Below are positions 26,651 to 35,454 of a stretch of DNA of 64,000 nucleotides, piece by piece (the stretch's first letter is position 1; every line of letters begins with the position of its first letter). The notes beneath the pieces were generated by a model. That model saw nothing but the letters and a program-made list of their open reading frames with translations, made no database searches and was not told the origin of the DNA. Origin of the DNA: Devosia sp. SL43 (GTDB lineage: Bacteria; Pseudomonadota; Alphaproteobacteria; Rhizobiales; Devosiaceae); assembly GCF_021729885.1 (NCBI RefSeq), contig NZ_CP063401.1, positions 3,588,501-3,652,500 on the forward strand. Reading direction: 5' to 3'. Made by a program: the position numbers and the translations under genes.

Positions 26651-29600
26651 TGCATCTGCTTTCGGCTCAGGCCGGCGCCATCCAGCAGGAAGGCGAGGCC
26701 ATCGATCTCAACCAGCGACCGGGCGCGCTGGTCTTTGCCAGCTCGGCCGACAGCGAACTGGCCATGCTGGCGGGCGCCGCCGACCGGGCAGGGGAGGTTG
26801 AACTCCGCCTCGCCAATACGCTGCGGCTGTCCAACAACCTGTCGGTCGACCTGTGGCTGGAGCAGACAGTCCGTCATGCCCGACTGGTCGTGCTGCGCCT
26901 CATCGGCGGTGCGGCCTATTTCCAATACGGCGTCGACGAGCTGACCGCGCTCTGCGCTAACAGCAAGATTCCGCTGGTCCTGCTGCCGGGCGACGCCAAC
27001 CCCGATCCGATCCTGCAGTCGCGCTCGACCGTGTACTCCGACGACTGGAGCCGACTGCACAGCCTGTTCATTGCCGGCGGCCCGGAAAATTCGGACGCGA
27101 TCCTGCAGGCGTTCCATGCGCTTGCCGATGCTTCGCCTGGTGCCGAGGTATTGTCCGACCTCGCGCCGCAGCCCTTTGCCCGCTTCGGCCTTTGGCATCC
27201 CGCCACCGGCATGACCGACGAGACTGGCCTGCGGGCGCAACATGCCAGCCCCACGCATGTGCCGATCCTGTTCTATCGCGCTGCCCTCGAGGGCGCAGGC
27301 ACCGCTACCATCGAAGCGCTGATCGCCGAACTCGAAGCGCAAGGCCTCGCGCCGGTGCCGTTGCTGGTGTCGTCCCTCAAGGAGGGCCCGTGCATCCGCT
27401 TCGTGCAAAACGCCCTGGCGGCCTTCCCGCCCTCGGCCATCCTCAACCTGACCGGTTTCGCGCTCGGTATCGATGGCCTCGACGACAAGAGCAACCCGTT
27501 CTCCGGCAGCGATGCGCCGGTGATCCAACTCATCCAGTCGGGCCGGTCCGAGGCGCAATGGGCCGCCGACAGTCAGGGCCTCAGTTCCAAGGACATGGCG
27601 ATGTTCCTCGTCATGCCCGAGGTCGATGGTCGCCTCGGCGGGCTTCTGGTCGGTCACAAGGCCGACGCCATCTGGCACGAACGCTGCCAGGTGCCGCTGA
27701 CGGCCTACACGCCAGACGCCTCGGGCGTCACCCGCGCGGTGGCCCTGGCCGCCAGTTGGGCACGCCTGCGGGCGACGCCGCGCGCCGAGCGGCGTGTGGC
27801 CCTGGTCCTGGCCAACTACCCCATTCGCGACGGTCGATTGGCTAATGGCGTCGGCTATGACGCACCGGAATCGACGGTGCGGATGCTGCAGGCGCTGGAG
27901 GCTGCGGAGTATACCGTGACGGGCGCGCCCGCCGATGGTGCCGCCCTGATCGCCGCCCTTCAATCCGGCCCCACCAACGCCAAGCCGGAGCGTGGCATAT
28001 CCCCGGCCAGGCTGACGTTGGCCCGCTATGCCGAACTTTTCGCTGGCCTCCCCGCGAGAATCCGCGACGACGTCACGGCCCGCTGGGGCGATCCGGCGTC
28101 CGATCCCTTTCGGCGCGGTGATAGCTTCCACCTTCCCGCGCTGATTTTTGGCAATGTCGCAATCCTGCTCCAGCCGGCCCGCGGCTACCAGCTCGACGAA
28201 ACCCTGAGCTATCACGATCCGGCCCTCGTCCCACCGCATGCCTATCTGGCTGCCTACCTCTGGCTGCGCCATGAATTCGGAGCGCATGCGCTCATTCACA
28301 ACGGCAAGCACGGCACCCTCGAATGGCTGCCCGGCAAGGCGACGGCGCTGGACGAAGCGAGCTATTCCGATGCGCTCTGGGGCCAGTTGCCGCACCTTTA
28401 TCCCTTCATCGTCAACGACCCGGGCGAGGGCACGCAGGCCAAGCGGCGCACTGGCGCCGTCATCATCGACCACCTCGTACCGCCGCTGACCCGCGCGGAG
28501 ACCTATGGCCCGTTGAAAGACCTCGAGGCACTGCTCGACGAATACTACGCCGCCTCCGGCATGGACCGCCGTCGCCTCGCCGACCTGCGCCGTCGCATCC
28601 TTGATTTTACCCGCGATGCGCGCCTCGACCGCGATATCGGCCTGCCCGAGGACGAAACGCAGGCGCTAATCAAGATCGACAATTTTCTGTGCGACCTCAA
28701 GGAAGCGCAAATTCGCGATGGCCTGCATGTGTTCGGCCAGTCGCCACAGGGCGCGCTGGAACGCGATCTGACGGTCGCCCTAGCCCGTGTACCGCGCGGA
28801 GAGGGACCAGGCGAAGGCTCGCTGATCCGGGCATTGGCGGACGACCTGAAGCTGGGCATCGACCCGCTCACGGCGAAGCTGGGCGCGCCGTGGACCGGGC
28901 CTACCCCCACCCTCACTCGCTCCCCACAAGGGGGAGGGAAGCCTGTTCCCGACTCGCTGAAACCTCAGTCGTCTCCCTCCCCTCGATGGGGAGGGATCAA
29001 GGGTGGGGTGGAGCCACGCACTCTGGGTGACGTGGTAGAACACCTGGAAAGCCTTGCCGCTTCGCTAGTCGAAGTCACCCTCGCGCCGGAAGGGAGCTGG
29101 ACCGCCACCCGCTCTGTCCTCGACACTATCCAAACCCTCATCCGTCCCCGCCTCGCCGCCTCAGGCCCTGCCGAAATGGCCGCCCTGCTCGATGGCCTAG
29201 ACGGCAAGTTCATCCGCCCCGGTCCGTCCGGCGCTCCCTCGCGTGGGCGACTGGATGTCCTCCCCACCGGCCGCAATTTCTATTCCGTCGACTCCCGCGC
29301 CGTCCCCACGCCCACCGCCTGGGAACTGGGCCGCAAATCCGCCGAAAGCCTCGTGCTCCGTCATCTGCAGGATCATGGCCATCATCTCCGCTCGGTCGCC
29401 CTCTCCGTCTGGGGCACCGCCAATATGCGCACCGGCGGCGATGACCTCGCCCAGGCCCTGGCGCTGATTGGCGCCCGGCCCACCTGGGACCCGGGTTCGC
29501 TGCGCGTCTCCGGCTATGAAATCATCCCGCTGGCCAAGCTCGGCCGGCCGCGGGTCGATGTGACCTTGCGCATTTCAGGCTTCTTCCGCGATGCCTTCCC

Positions 29601-30444
29601 GGCTCAGATCGCGCTGTTCGATCGCGCCATTCGCGCCGTCGGCGCGCTCGACGAGCCCACTGACGACAACCCCATCGCTGCCCGCATGCGCACCGATGCG
29701 CTTGGCCTGATGGCGCAGGGGCAATCCGAGCGCGAGGCGGCACTGGCTGCCGGGCATCGCATCTTCGGCAGCAAGCCGGGCACCTATGGCGCCGGCCTCA
29801 ATGCCATGATCGATTCCGGCGTCTGGTCGACCAAGGCTGATCTCGGCAAGCAGGCAATCGATTGGGGGCAATATGCCTATGGTGCGCAGGCCGCAGGCAC
29901 GCCGCAGCGTGATCGCTTCGCGGCCCGGCTGTCCGATATCGACGCCGTCATCCACAACCAGGACAATCGTGAACACGACCTGCTCGACAGCGATAACTAC
30001 TACCAGTTCGCGGGTGGGCTCTCGGCCGCTGTCGAAACGCTGACCGGCGTCAAACCGGCAGCCTACCACAATGACCACTCCCGCCCCGAACGTCCGCTGA
30101 TCCGCACGCTGGAGGAGGAAATCTCCCATGTGATGCGCTCGCGCGTGGTCAATCCCAAATGGATCGCGGGCATGCAGCGCCACGGTTATCGCGGCGCCTT
30201 CGAGATCATTGCCACGGTTGATTTCATGTTCGCCTTCGCCGCCACCACCGGCGCGGTCAAGACGCATCACTTCGACCTGGCCTTCGAGGCCTTTGTCGAG
30301 GACGAGGCGATCCGCGATTTCATCCAGGGCGCCAATCGCTACGGCTATGACGAGCTGATCGCCAAGTTCAACGACGCGCGCCAGCGCGGCCTGTGGGCGC
30401 CCCGGTCCAATTCGGCCTATGCTCTGCTGGCGGGGGAATCATGA
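26650..30444 (+). CDS. cobN: Aerobic cobaltochelatase subunit CobN
   Basis: A 1264-residue protein that with CobS and CobT inserts Co2+ into hydrogenobyrinic acid a,c-diamide using ATP. Family text includes HNGKHGTLEWLPGKATALDE, GKTNAKP-like mid-region and YGYDELIAKFNDARQ at the C terminus; length fits CobN. Residues ~752-787 (28903-29010) encode a palindromic repeat inserted in frame, giving an atypical Pro/Gly/Ser stretch. CobS and CobT are not in the window. It overlaps the next gene by four bases. Confidence 0.95.
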   Translation: MHLLSAQAGAIQQEGEAIDLNQRPGALVFASSADSELAMLAGAADRAGEVELRLANTLRLSNNLSVDLWLEQTVRHARLVVLRLIGGAAYFQYGVDELTALCANSKIPLVLLPGDANPDPILQSRSTVYSDDWSRLHSLFIAGGPENSDAILQAFHALADASPGAEVLSDLAPQPFARFGLWHPATGMTDETGLRAQHASPTHVPILFYRAALEGAGTATIEALIAELEAQGLAPVPLLVSSLKEGPCIRFVQNALAAFPPSAILNLTGFALGIDGLDDKSNPFSGSDAPVIQLIQSGRSEAQWAADSQGLSSKDMAMFLVMPEVDGRLGGLLVGHKADAIWHERCQVPLTAYTPDASGVTRAVALAASWARLRATPRAERRVALVLANYPIRDGRLANGVGYDAPESTVRMLQALEAAEYTVTGAPADGAALIAALQSGPTNAKPERGISPARLTLARYAELFAGLPARIRDDVTARWGDPASDPFRRGDSFHLPALIFGNVAILLQPARGYQLDETLSYHDPALVPPHAYLAAYLWLRHEFGAHALIHNGKHGTLEWLPGKATALDEASYSDALWGQLPHLYPFIVNDPGEGTQAKRRTGAVIIDHLVPPLTRAETYGPLKDLEALLDEYYAASGMDRRRLADLRRRILDFTRDARLDRDIGLPEDETQALIKIDNFLCDLKEAQIRDGLHVFGQSPQGALERDLTVALARVPRGEGPGEGSLIRALADDLKLGIDPLTAKLGAPWTGPTPTLTRSPQGGGKPVPDSLKPQSSPSPRWGGIKGGVEPRTLGDVVEHLESLAASLVEVTLAPEGSWTATRSVLDTIQTLIRPRLAASGPAEMAALLDGLDGKFIRPGPSGAPSRGRLDVLPTGRNFYSVDSRAVPTPTAWELGRKSAESLVLRHLQDHGHHLRSVALSVWGTANMRTGGDDLAQALALIGARPTWDPGSLRVSGYEIIPLAKLGRPRVDVTLRISGFFRDAFPAQIALFDRAIRAVGALDEPTDDNPIAARMRTDALGLMAQGQSEREAALAAGHRIFGSKPGTYGAGLNAMIDSGVWSTKADLGKQAIDWGQYAYGAQAAGTPQRDRFAARLSDIDAVIHNQDNREHDLLDSDNYYQFAGGLSAAVETLTGVKPAAYHNDHSRPERPLIRTLEEEISHVMRSRVVNPKWIAGMQRHGYRGAFEIIATVDFMFAFAATTGAVKTHHFDLAFEAFVEDEAIRDFIQGANRYGYDELIAKFNDARQRGLWAPRSNSAYALLAGES
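28903..29010 (+). repeat. Palindromic repeat (family B) in frame inside cobN
   Basis: A ~108-bp inverted repeat, a multiple of three, within cobN. It shares CTCCCCACAAGGGGGAGGG and AGTCGTCTCCCTCCCC plus GGGGAGGGATCAAGGGTGGG with the intergenic element at 56401-56519. It is translated as about 36 residues (TPTLTRSPQGGGK to SPSPRWGGIKGGVE) with no stop codon. Confidence 0.85.
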
Positions 30445-31007
30445 AAAACACCATCGTCTACCTCATCGGCCATTACGGCGTCGGCAAGCTGACCATCGCC
30501 CGGGCCATCTGCGCGGCGACTGAGGCGAGGCTGTTCGACAATCATCTGGCCAACAACGTCATCTTCTCGCTGATCCGTGCCGACGGCAAAACGCCCTTGC
30601 CTGAGGGCGTCTGGGACAGGATCGAGGTCATCCGCGAGCAGGCGCTGTTGTCGATGGAAGAGTTGGCGCCGGCGGATGCCAGCTTCGTGCTGACCAACTG
30701 CCTGCTCGACAACGATCCGGGTGATTGGGCGGCCTATGATCGGGTTTTGGAGACGGCAAGGCGCCGGGATAGCACGTTCGTTCCCGTGCTGTTGGCCGCA
30801 TCTGATGCCGCCCACGCTGCCCGCATGGCATCGCCCGATCGGGCCGAGCGGCTCAAGATGACCGATGCCATCGGCGCCGAACGGAAGCGCCACGCCAACG
30901 CACTGCTGCGCATCGACCACCCCAACCGCCTCGATCTCGACACCACCACCCTGCCGCCATCCGAGGCGGCGCGCCTCATCATCGAACACGCGGAGCGTCT
31001 CGCATGA
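30441..31007 (+). CDS. P-loop nucleotide-binding protein between cobN and cobO
   Basis: A 188-residue single-domain P-loop protein resembling small nucleoside/shikimate-type kinases. The Walker A-like loop is GHYGVGKLT (residues 10-18), the acceptor-like region has LFDNHLANNVIFSL, and a mid-region Asp-rich stretch TNCLLDNDPGDW may be Walker B. It overlaps cobN and cobO by ATGA at both ends, so it is translated with them. Its substrate is unknown. A kinase step in corrin side-chain synthesis is one possibility; it is not CobU, which is encoded separately. Confidence 0.75.
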   Translation: MKNTIVYLIGHYGVGKLTIARAICAATEARLFDNHLANNVIFSLIRADGKTPLPEGVWDRIEVIREQALLSMEELAPADASFVLTNCLLDNDPGDWAAYDRVLETARRRDSTFVPVLLAASDAAHAARMASPDRAERLKMTDAIGAERKRHANALLRIDHPNRLDLDTTTLPPSEAARLIIEHAERLA

Positions 31008-31645
31008 CCGACAAACCGGCCAAGAAAACCGACCTGATGAGCGAGGCCGAGCGCGACGCCTATCACGCCGAAAAGATGAAGAAGAAGAAGGAGGCGCGGA
31101 ACAAGATCCTCGCCACCAAGACGCAGGAAAAGGGTCTGCTGATCGTCCATACCGGCAAGGGCAAGGGCAAGTCGACTGCCGCCTTCGGCATGGTGTTCCG
31201 CGCGCTCGGCCATGGCTTCAAGGTCGGCGTGGTGCAGTTCGTCAAGGGCGTCTGGGAAACCGGCGAGCGCGACGTGCTGCTGAAATTCCCCGATCTCGTC
31301 ACTATCAACGCCATGGGCGAAGGCTTCACCTGGGACGTCGCCGACCGCCAGCGCGATCTGGCCGCCGCCCGCAAGGCCTGGGACCAGGCCAAGGCGCTGA
31401 TCGCGGACCCCAGCTACAAGCTGGTCCTGCTCGACGAGCTCAACATCGTTTTGCGCTACGACTACCTGCCCATCGAGGAAGTCGTCGAATTCCTGCGCAA
31501 CAAGCCCGAAGACACCCATGTCATCGTCACCGGCCGCAACGCCAAGGACGAGTTGATCGAAATCGCCGACCTCGTCACCGAAATGACCGAGATCAAGCAT
31601 CACTTCCGGGCCGGGGTGAAGGCGCAGAAGGGGATCGAGTTCTAG
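31004..31645 (+). CDS. cobO: Cob(I)yrinic acid a,c-diamide adenosyltransferase
   Basis: A 213-residue CobA/BtuR-type ATP:corrinoid adenosyltransferase. The P-loop is TGKGKGKST (residues ~48-56), followed by AAFGMVFRALGHGFKVGVVQF, DVADRQRDL and the Walker B-like VLLDELNIVLRY. A basic N-terminal tail precedes the domain. It adds the adenosyl group to the cobalt and closes this operon. Its TAG overlaps the TAG of the convergent gene at 31642 by two bases. Confidence 0.95.
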   Translation: MTDKPAKKTDLMSEAERDAYHAEKMKKKKEARNKILATKTQEKGLLIVHTGKGKGKSTAAFGMVFRALGHGFKVGVVQFVKGVWETGERDVLLKFPDLVTINAMGEGFTWDVADRQRDLAAARKAWDQAKALIADPSYKLVLLDELNIVLRYDYLPIEEVVEFLRNKPEDTHVIVTGRNAKDELIEIADLVTEMTEIKHHFRAGVKAQKGIEF

Positions 31646-32118
31646 CAGTCGCCCTTTAGCGATTGCACCAGGCGCTCCACGATTGCGTCCATTTCAATCC
31701 GGTCACGCTGGCCATACTCGGCCCTGAACGCGGCATAGCTGGCGCCGTCGCAGAGCAGGATCATGCGCTGGTAGACAACCTGCCCGCCCGACAGGCCCGA
31801 CCAACTTGCCCATCTGGGTGTGGTGGCCTGGTAGGTGATATTCCAGCCCGCCTCAATGTCCTGCTCCATGCGCCAAGCGACGTCGCTTTCAAAGTCCGGC
31901 GTAACGATGCCCGAATGTCCGCCCCAAACACTAAGTGCGATAGCCTTTCCCGGCACCGCAAAGTGCTGCCCGTCGCCATTGGCCGGCTCCCCCTGACCAA
32001 CAAACCCCTCAGGGATATCGATCGAAAAGCCGAAGCGGGGATTGGCGTAGCTGCCCCAATCCTGCGCGAGGGCTGGTGTGGTTAGCAGGGCGAACAGGGC
32101 GAGGAACAGGGTGCGCAT
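31642..32118 (-). CDS. Secreted protein of unknown function (158 aa)
   Basis: A 158-residue protein with a signal peptide (LFLALFALLTTPALA, cleavage near residue 18 before QDWGSYANPRFGFSIDIPEGF). The NPRFGFSIDIPEGF text is seen at the start of many small alphaproteobacterial periplasmic proteins. Two cysteines (LLCDG and KGDC) may pair. I choose ATG 32118; the frame beyond it to 32172 lacks a signal peptide start. It is convergent with cobO. Function unknown. Confidence 0.75.
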   Translation of the reverse strand: MRTLFLALFALLTTPALAQDWGSYANPRFGFSIDIPEGFVGQGEPANGDGQHFAVPGKAIALSVWGGHSGIVTPDFESDVAWRMEQDIEAGWNITYQATTPRWASWSGLSGGQVVYQRMILLCDGASYAAFRAEYGQRDRIEMDAIVERLVQSLKGDC

Positions 32119-32164
32119 GGCGTGGATTCTGCCTGTGTCATCAGTGATGGGCAAGAGGAAGAGT

Positions 32165-32275
32165 GCCCCCACCTAACCTCCCCCTGAAGGGGGAGGGACT
32201 GATCGCGTTTGGGGCACCATCTTGCGACAAGCTCCGGCCGGTCCCTCCCCCTTCAAGGGGAGGTTAGGTGGGGGC
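32165..32275. repeat. Intergenic palindromic repeat, family A copy 3
   Basis: Ends CCCCCACCTAACCTCCCCCT and AGGGGAGGTTAGGTGGGGG match copies at 72, 17689 and 39192. It lies between the secreted-protein gene and the CDF exporter, both on the minus strand. Confidence 0.88.
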
Positions 32276-32290
32276 CTCTTCGCACGACGC

Positions 32291-33190
32291 TTAGACCACC
32301 ACGATCCCCGAATGCTTCGCCTTCTGCTCGGGCTCGACATGGATGGTGATCTGCACGTCCCGCACGGCCTCGCGCAGCTTGGCTTCGATGGCGTCGCAAA
32401 TCGTGTGCGCCGCATCCACCGTCATCGTACCCGGCACCACCAGGTGAAAATCGATGAAGGTCATCTTGCCGGCCTGGCGGGTGCGGATGTCATGGGCTTC
32501 GATAGCGCCGTCGGCATTGGTGGCGATGACCTCGCGGATGGTTTTCTGCGTGTCGGGTGGAACGGCGACGTCCATCAGGCCGCCGACGCTCTGGCGAATG
32601 ACGCCCCAGCCCGACCACAGGATGTTGAGCGCGACGAGCGCCGCCAGCACCGCATCGAGCTGGGCCCAGCCGGTGGCGTAGACCAGCGCCAGACCGACCA
32701 GCACGCCGATGGTCGATACCACGTCGGTCAGCAGATGCTTGCCGTCGGCCTCCAGCGCCGGTGATCGGACCTTGCGTCCATGCCGCACCAGCACGAACGA
32801 CCAGATGGCATTGATCGCCGTCGCGACGACACTGACGGCCAGTCCCTGCATCGGTGCATCGGGCAGTTCAGGCGCCATGAACCCAAGCACGGCCTCGCGC
32901 AGGATCAGGATTGCCGCCACGATGATCATCACGCCGACAATCACCGCCGAAAAGTATTCGGCCTTGTGATAGCCATAGGGCAGGGCGGCATCGGCCGGTT
33001 TCTGCGCCAGGCGGACAGCCACCAGCGCGACGATGGCCGTCACCACATTGACGATCGATTCCAGCGCATCGGAATAGAGCGCGATCGAGCCGGTGAGGGA
33101 CCAGGCGAGGAACTTGAGCCCGAGCACGATCATCCCGACCAGCAGGCTCGCCGCGGCAATGGCCAGCGTTCGATTTGCGGTGATGCTCAA
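32291..33190 (-). CDS. Cation diffusion facilitator (CDF) metal exporter
   Basis: A 299-residue CDF-family divalent cation/proton antiporter with six membrane helices, and a C-terminal cytoplasmic domain binding metal (HIRTRQAGKMTFIDFHLVV, ITIHVEPEQKAKH). The metal-site signature in helix 2 is SDALESIVN and in helix 5 is DGKHLLTDV. Its position between cobO and the cobE riboswitch suggests efflux of cobalt or zinc. GGAAGG lies eight bases before TTG 33190; the GTG at 33232 is the alternative start. Confidence 0.87.
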   Translation of the reverse strand: MSITANRTLAIAAASLLVGMIVLGLKFLAWSLTGSIALYSDALESIVNVVTAIVALVAVRLAQKPADAALPYGYHKAEYFSAVIVGVMIIVAAILILREAVLGFMAPELPDAPMQGLAVSVVATAINAIWSFVLVRHGRKVRSPALEADGKHLLTDVVSTIGVLVGLALVYATGWAQLDAVLAALVALNILWSGWGVIRQSVGGLMDVAVPPDTQKTIREVIATNADGAIEAHDIRTRQAGKMTFIDFHLVVPGTMTVDAAHTICDAIEAKLREAVRDVQITIHVEPEQKAKHSGIVVV

Positions 33191-33350
33191 GGCGTGCCCT
33201 TCCTGCGTTGGAAAATGGCCATAACCCGTCACGGGAAGGGCGGCAAGTTATTGAATTTGCAAATCATTTTCAGAAGCATTCCGATGTGGCTACCATTCAA
33301 GGCAAGCCATTGATTGACCACGCGCTTCTGCCCGCCTAGAACGCAGGGAG

Positions 33351-33463
33351 CGCAGAGTTCCCCTGACGGAACTGAAACAGAATCCGGTGCGGTCGACCCA
33401 AGCGGGGACCAACTCCGGGGCTGCAACGGTCTTGAGCGAACCTGCCTCTTGGCTTTGAGAGGC
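33351..33463 (+). ncRNA. Candidate compact cobalamin riboswitch before cobE
   Basis: Recognisable cobalamin-aptamer pieces: the hairpin AGTTCC/GGAACT (33356-33373), AATCCGGTGC (33381-33390), ACTCCGGGGCTGC (33412-33424), AACGGT and a degenerate B12 box GAGCGAACCTGCC (33434-33446). The usual CCCCCG between CTG and CAAC is missing, so it is shorter than the standard class. The stem GCCTCT/AGAGGC (33444-33449 with 33458-33463) hides the cobE ribosome-binding sequence, giving a likely translational switch. Weaker than the 23905 element. Confidence 0.62.
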
Positions 33464-33468
33464 GAGAT

Positions 33469-33888
33469 ATGACGGACGCATCGGCACGCATCGTCGCCGG
33501 CATCGGCTTCGCCACCGCAGCGAGCGCCGATGAGCTTATCGGTTTGATCGAACGCTGCCTTGAAGAAGCTGGCTTAGCACCCGAAGCCCTTGCGGCCATC
33601 GGCACCCACGCCCGCAAGCGCGGCTGGGCCGTGCCCATTGTCGTTGCCGGTCACTTCGGCGTGCCGCTGCGCCTGCTCGATGATGCGGAATTGGCGGGCG
33701 AAAGCGTCGCCGAAGCAGTTGCCGCCGCTGCCGGGCCACTCCGCCTCGGCAAGCGCAAATCGCGCTACGCCACCTGCGCTCTGGCCGACTGCCGCCCCGG
33801 CTTTAACGTTGCAAGCTTCGGTCAGCCGCCCAGCCCGAGGGCGGAGATGGCGTCGTCGATCGTGGCCACTTCGAGCGCCGGGCCATAG
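33469..33888 (+). CDS. cobE: Cobalamin biosynthesis protein CobE
   Basis: A 139-residue protein of the CobE/CbiG C-terminal family: IVAGIGFATAASADELIGLIE at the N terminus, IGTHARKRGWAVPIV, and the signature KSRYATCALA. CobE/CbiG proteins take part in corrin ring contraction. The gene follows the compact riboswitch candidate. Its last 67 bases overlap, in opposite orientation, the 3' end of cobK. The segment after ATCALAD is longer than usual for the family, as expected if the stop was pushed into cobK. Confidence 0.87.
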   Translation: MTDASARIVAGIGFATAASADELIGLIERCLEEAGLAPEALAAIGTHARKRGWAVPIVVAGHFGVPLRLLDDAELAGESVAEAVAAAAGPLRLGKRKSRYATCALADCRPGFNVASFGQPPSPRAEMASSIVATSSAGP

Positions 33889-34550
33889 GCGGGGCGGGCG
33901 ATCATGATCACCTTGACCCCCAGCCTCTGCGCCGCTTCGAGCTTGGCCGCCGTCTGCGCGCCGCCCGAATTCTTGGTGACCAGATGAGTGATGCCCTCGC
34001 GCTCCATCAGGCGCATTTCGCTTTCGACGTCGTAGGGCGGGCGCGTCTGCAACAGGCTCGCATGGCGCGGCATGTCGATTTCGGGCGTCTCAATGGTGCG
34101 GACGACGAACTGGCAATCGTCGCGCTCGAGGAATTGTTCGAGGCCGGTATGGCCTGTGGTCAGCAGCACATCAGCATTGGGCGGCAGCGCCGCCGCCGCC
34201 TCGGCCGCCGTTTCCACCGTAATCCAGTCGGCACCCATCCGTTGTTCCCAGGCCGGGCGCATGTAGCGCACCAGCGGAATGCCGGTCTGCTGCGCGGCGG
34301 CGACCGCATTGATCGAGATCAGCCCGGCATAGGGGTGCGTGGCGTCGACAATGCGCTCCATCCGCGCCGCACGCAGGTAGGCGGCGAGCCCGGGAATGCC
34401 GCCGAACTTGCCCATGCGAATATCGCCCTCGGGCAGGATCGGATCCTGCGTGCGGCCCGCCAGAGAGGTGGTCACGTCGTGGCCCATCGCCACCAGCCGG
34501 TTGGCCAGTTCGCGCGCTTCGGCGGTGCCGCCAAGAATCAAAATCTTCAT
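33822..34550 (-). CDS. cobK: Precorrin-6A reductase
   Basis: A 242-residue NAD(P)H-dependent enzyme reducing precorrin-6A (CobK/CbiJ family). Conserved text: ILILGGTAEARELANRL (nucleotide-binding N terminus), IVDATHPYAGLIS, LLTTGHTGLEQF, LVTKNSGG and MIARP near the C terminus. It is the only corrin gene here on the minus strand. It diverges from cobA with only 67 bases between them, and overlaps cobE tail to tail. Confidence 0.95.
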   Translation of the reverse strand: MKILILGGTAEARELANRLVAMGHDVTTSLAGRTQDPILPEGDIRMGKFGGIPGLAAYLRAARMERIVDATHPYAGLISINAVAAAQQTGIPLVRYMRPAWEQRMGADWITVETAAEAAAALPPNADVLLTTGHTGLEQFLERDDCQFVVRTIETPEIDMPRHASLLQTRPPYDVESEMRLMEREGITHLVTKNSGGAQTAAKLEAAQRLGVKVIMIARPAYGPALEVATIDDAISALGLGG

Positions 34551-34617
34551 CGGTCTGCGCCTCTTTCTGCCGCCAATGTGCCCATTCGCGTGACGGGCCT
34601 CAAGGGTGGTTGCGCCG

Positions 34618-35454
34618 ATGTTTGACTGGATCAGGCGACCAAAGCGTCGCGGCCACTTTGCAGCACTCGATCACGCCGATTTTCCGGCAATGGCGCCGGG
34701 CTCGGTCTGGCTGGTCGGCGCCGGCCCCGGCGGCCCCGGCCTCGTGTCGCTATTGGCCTATCATGCGCTCGGACAAGCCGATGTGATCGTGCATGACGCG
34801 CTGGTTTCGGCCGAGCTGCTGGCGCTGGCGCCCGAGCGAACCGAACGGGTGTTTGCCGGCAAGCGCGGTGGACGTCCGTCGCCGAAGCAGGCCGATATCT
34901 CGCTGCAACTCATCGATCTGGCCATGTCAGGCAAGCGCGTGCTGCGGCTCAAGGGCGGCGACCCCTATATGTTTGGACGCGGCGGCGAGGAGGCCGGGGC
35001 ACTGGCAAAGGCGGGCGTGCCGTTCCGCATCGTGCCCGGAATTTCATCCGGGTTGGGTGGCTTGGCGTATGCCGGCATTCCCGTGACCCATCGCGATACC
35101 AACCAGGCAGTGATCTTCCTCACGGGTCACGACGAGTCGGGCGCCGTGCCGCATGGCGTCGATTGGCCCGCCGTAGCCCACGCTGCGCCGGTCATCGTCA
35201 TGTTCATGGCGGTCAAGCATCTGGGCGCCATCGCCGAACGCCTGCTGGCCGCCGGTCGCGACGGCAGCGATCGCGTCGCCATCGTCTCCAACGCGGCGAC
35301 GGCCCGGCAGTCCGTGCTCGAAACCACGCTGGCCGAAGCCAAAGATCTGGTCGATGTGCCGACCCCGGCCATTGTCGTGCTCGGCCCGGTCAGCGCCTAT
35401 CGTCCGTCGCTCGACTGGTATGTCGGCGAGGCCAGGAGGCATGTCTTTGGCTAA
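34618..35454 (+). CDS. cobA: Uroporphyrinogen-III C-methyltransferase
   Basis: A 278-residue SUMT that methylates uroporphyrinogen III at C2 and C7 to precorrin-2, the entry to corrins and siroheme. Family marks: VWLVGAGPGGPGLVSL, RLKGGDPYMFGRGGEEA, VPGISSGLGGLAYAGIPVTHRD and QAVIFLTGHD. I use ATG 34618; the frame permits a GTG at 34606. The stop overlaps cobB by 14 bases. It starts the run cobA-cobB-cobQ-cobD. Confidence 0.95.
   Translation: MFDWIRRPKRRGHFAALDHADFPAMAPGSVWLVGAGPGGPGLVSLLAYHALGQADVIVHDALVSAELLALAPERTERVFAGKRGGRPSPKQADISLQLIDLAMSGKRVLRLKGGDPYMFGRGGEEAGALAKAGVPFRIVPGISSGLGGLAYAGIPVTHRDTNQAVIFLTGHDESGAVPHGVDWPAVAHAAPVIVMFMAVKHLGAIAERLLAAGRDGSDRVAIVSNAATARQSVLETTLAEAKDLVDVPTPAIVVLGPVSAYRPSLDWYVGEARRHVFG

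Noticed and set aside
26449-28473. Minus-strand 674-aa open frame opposite cobN
   Set aside because: Antisense shadow of cobN; no domain and unusual composition.
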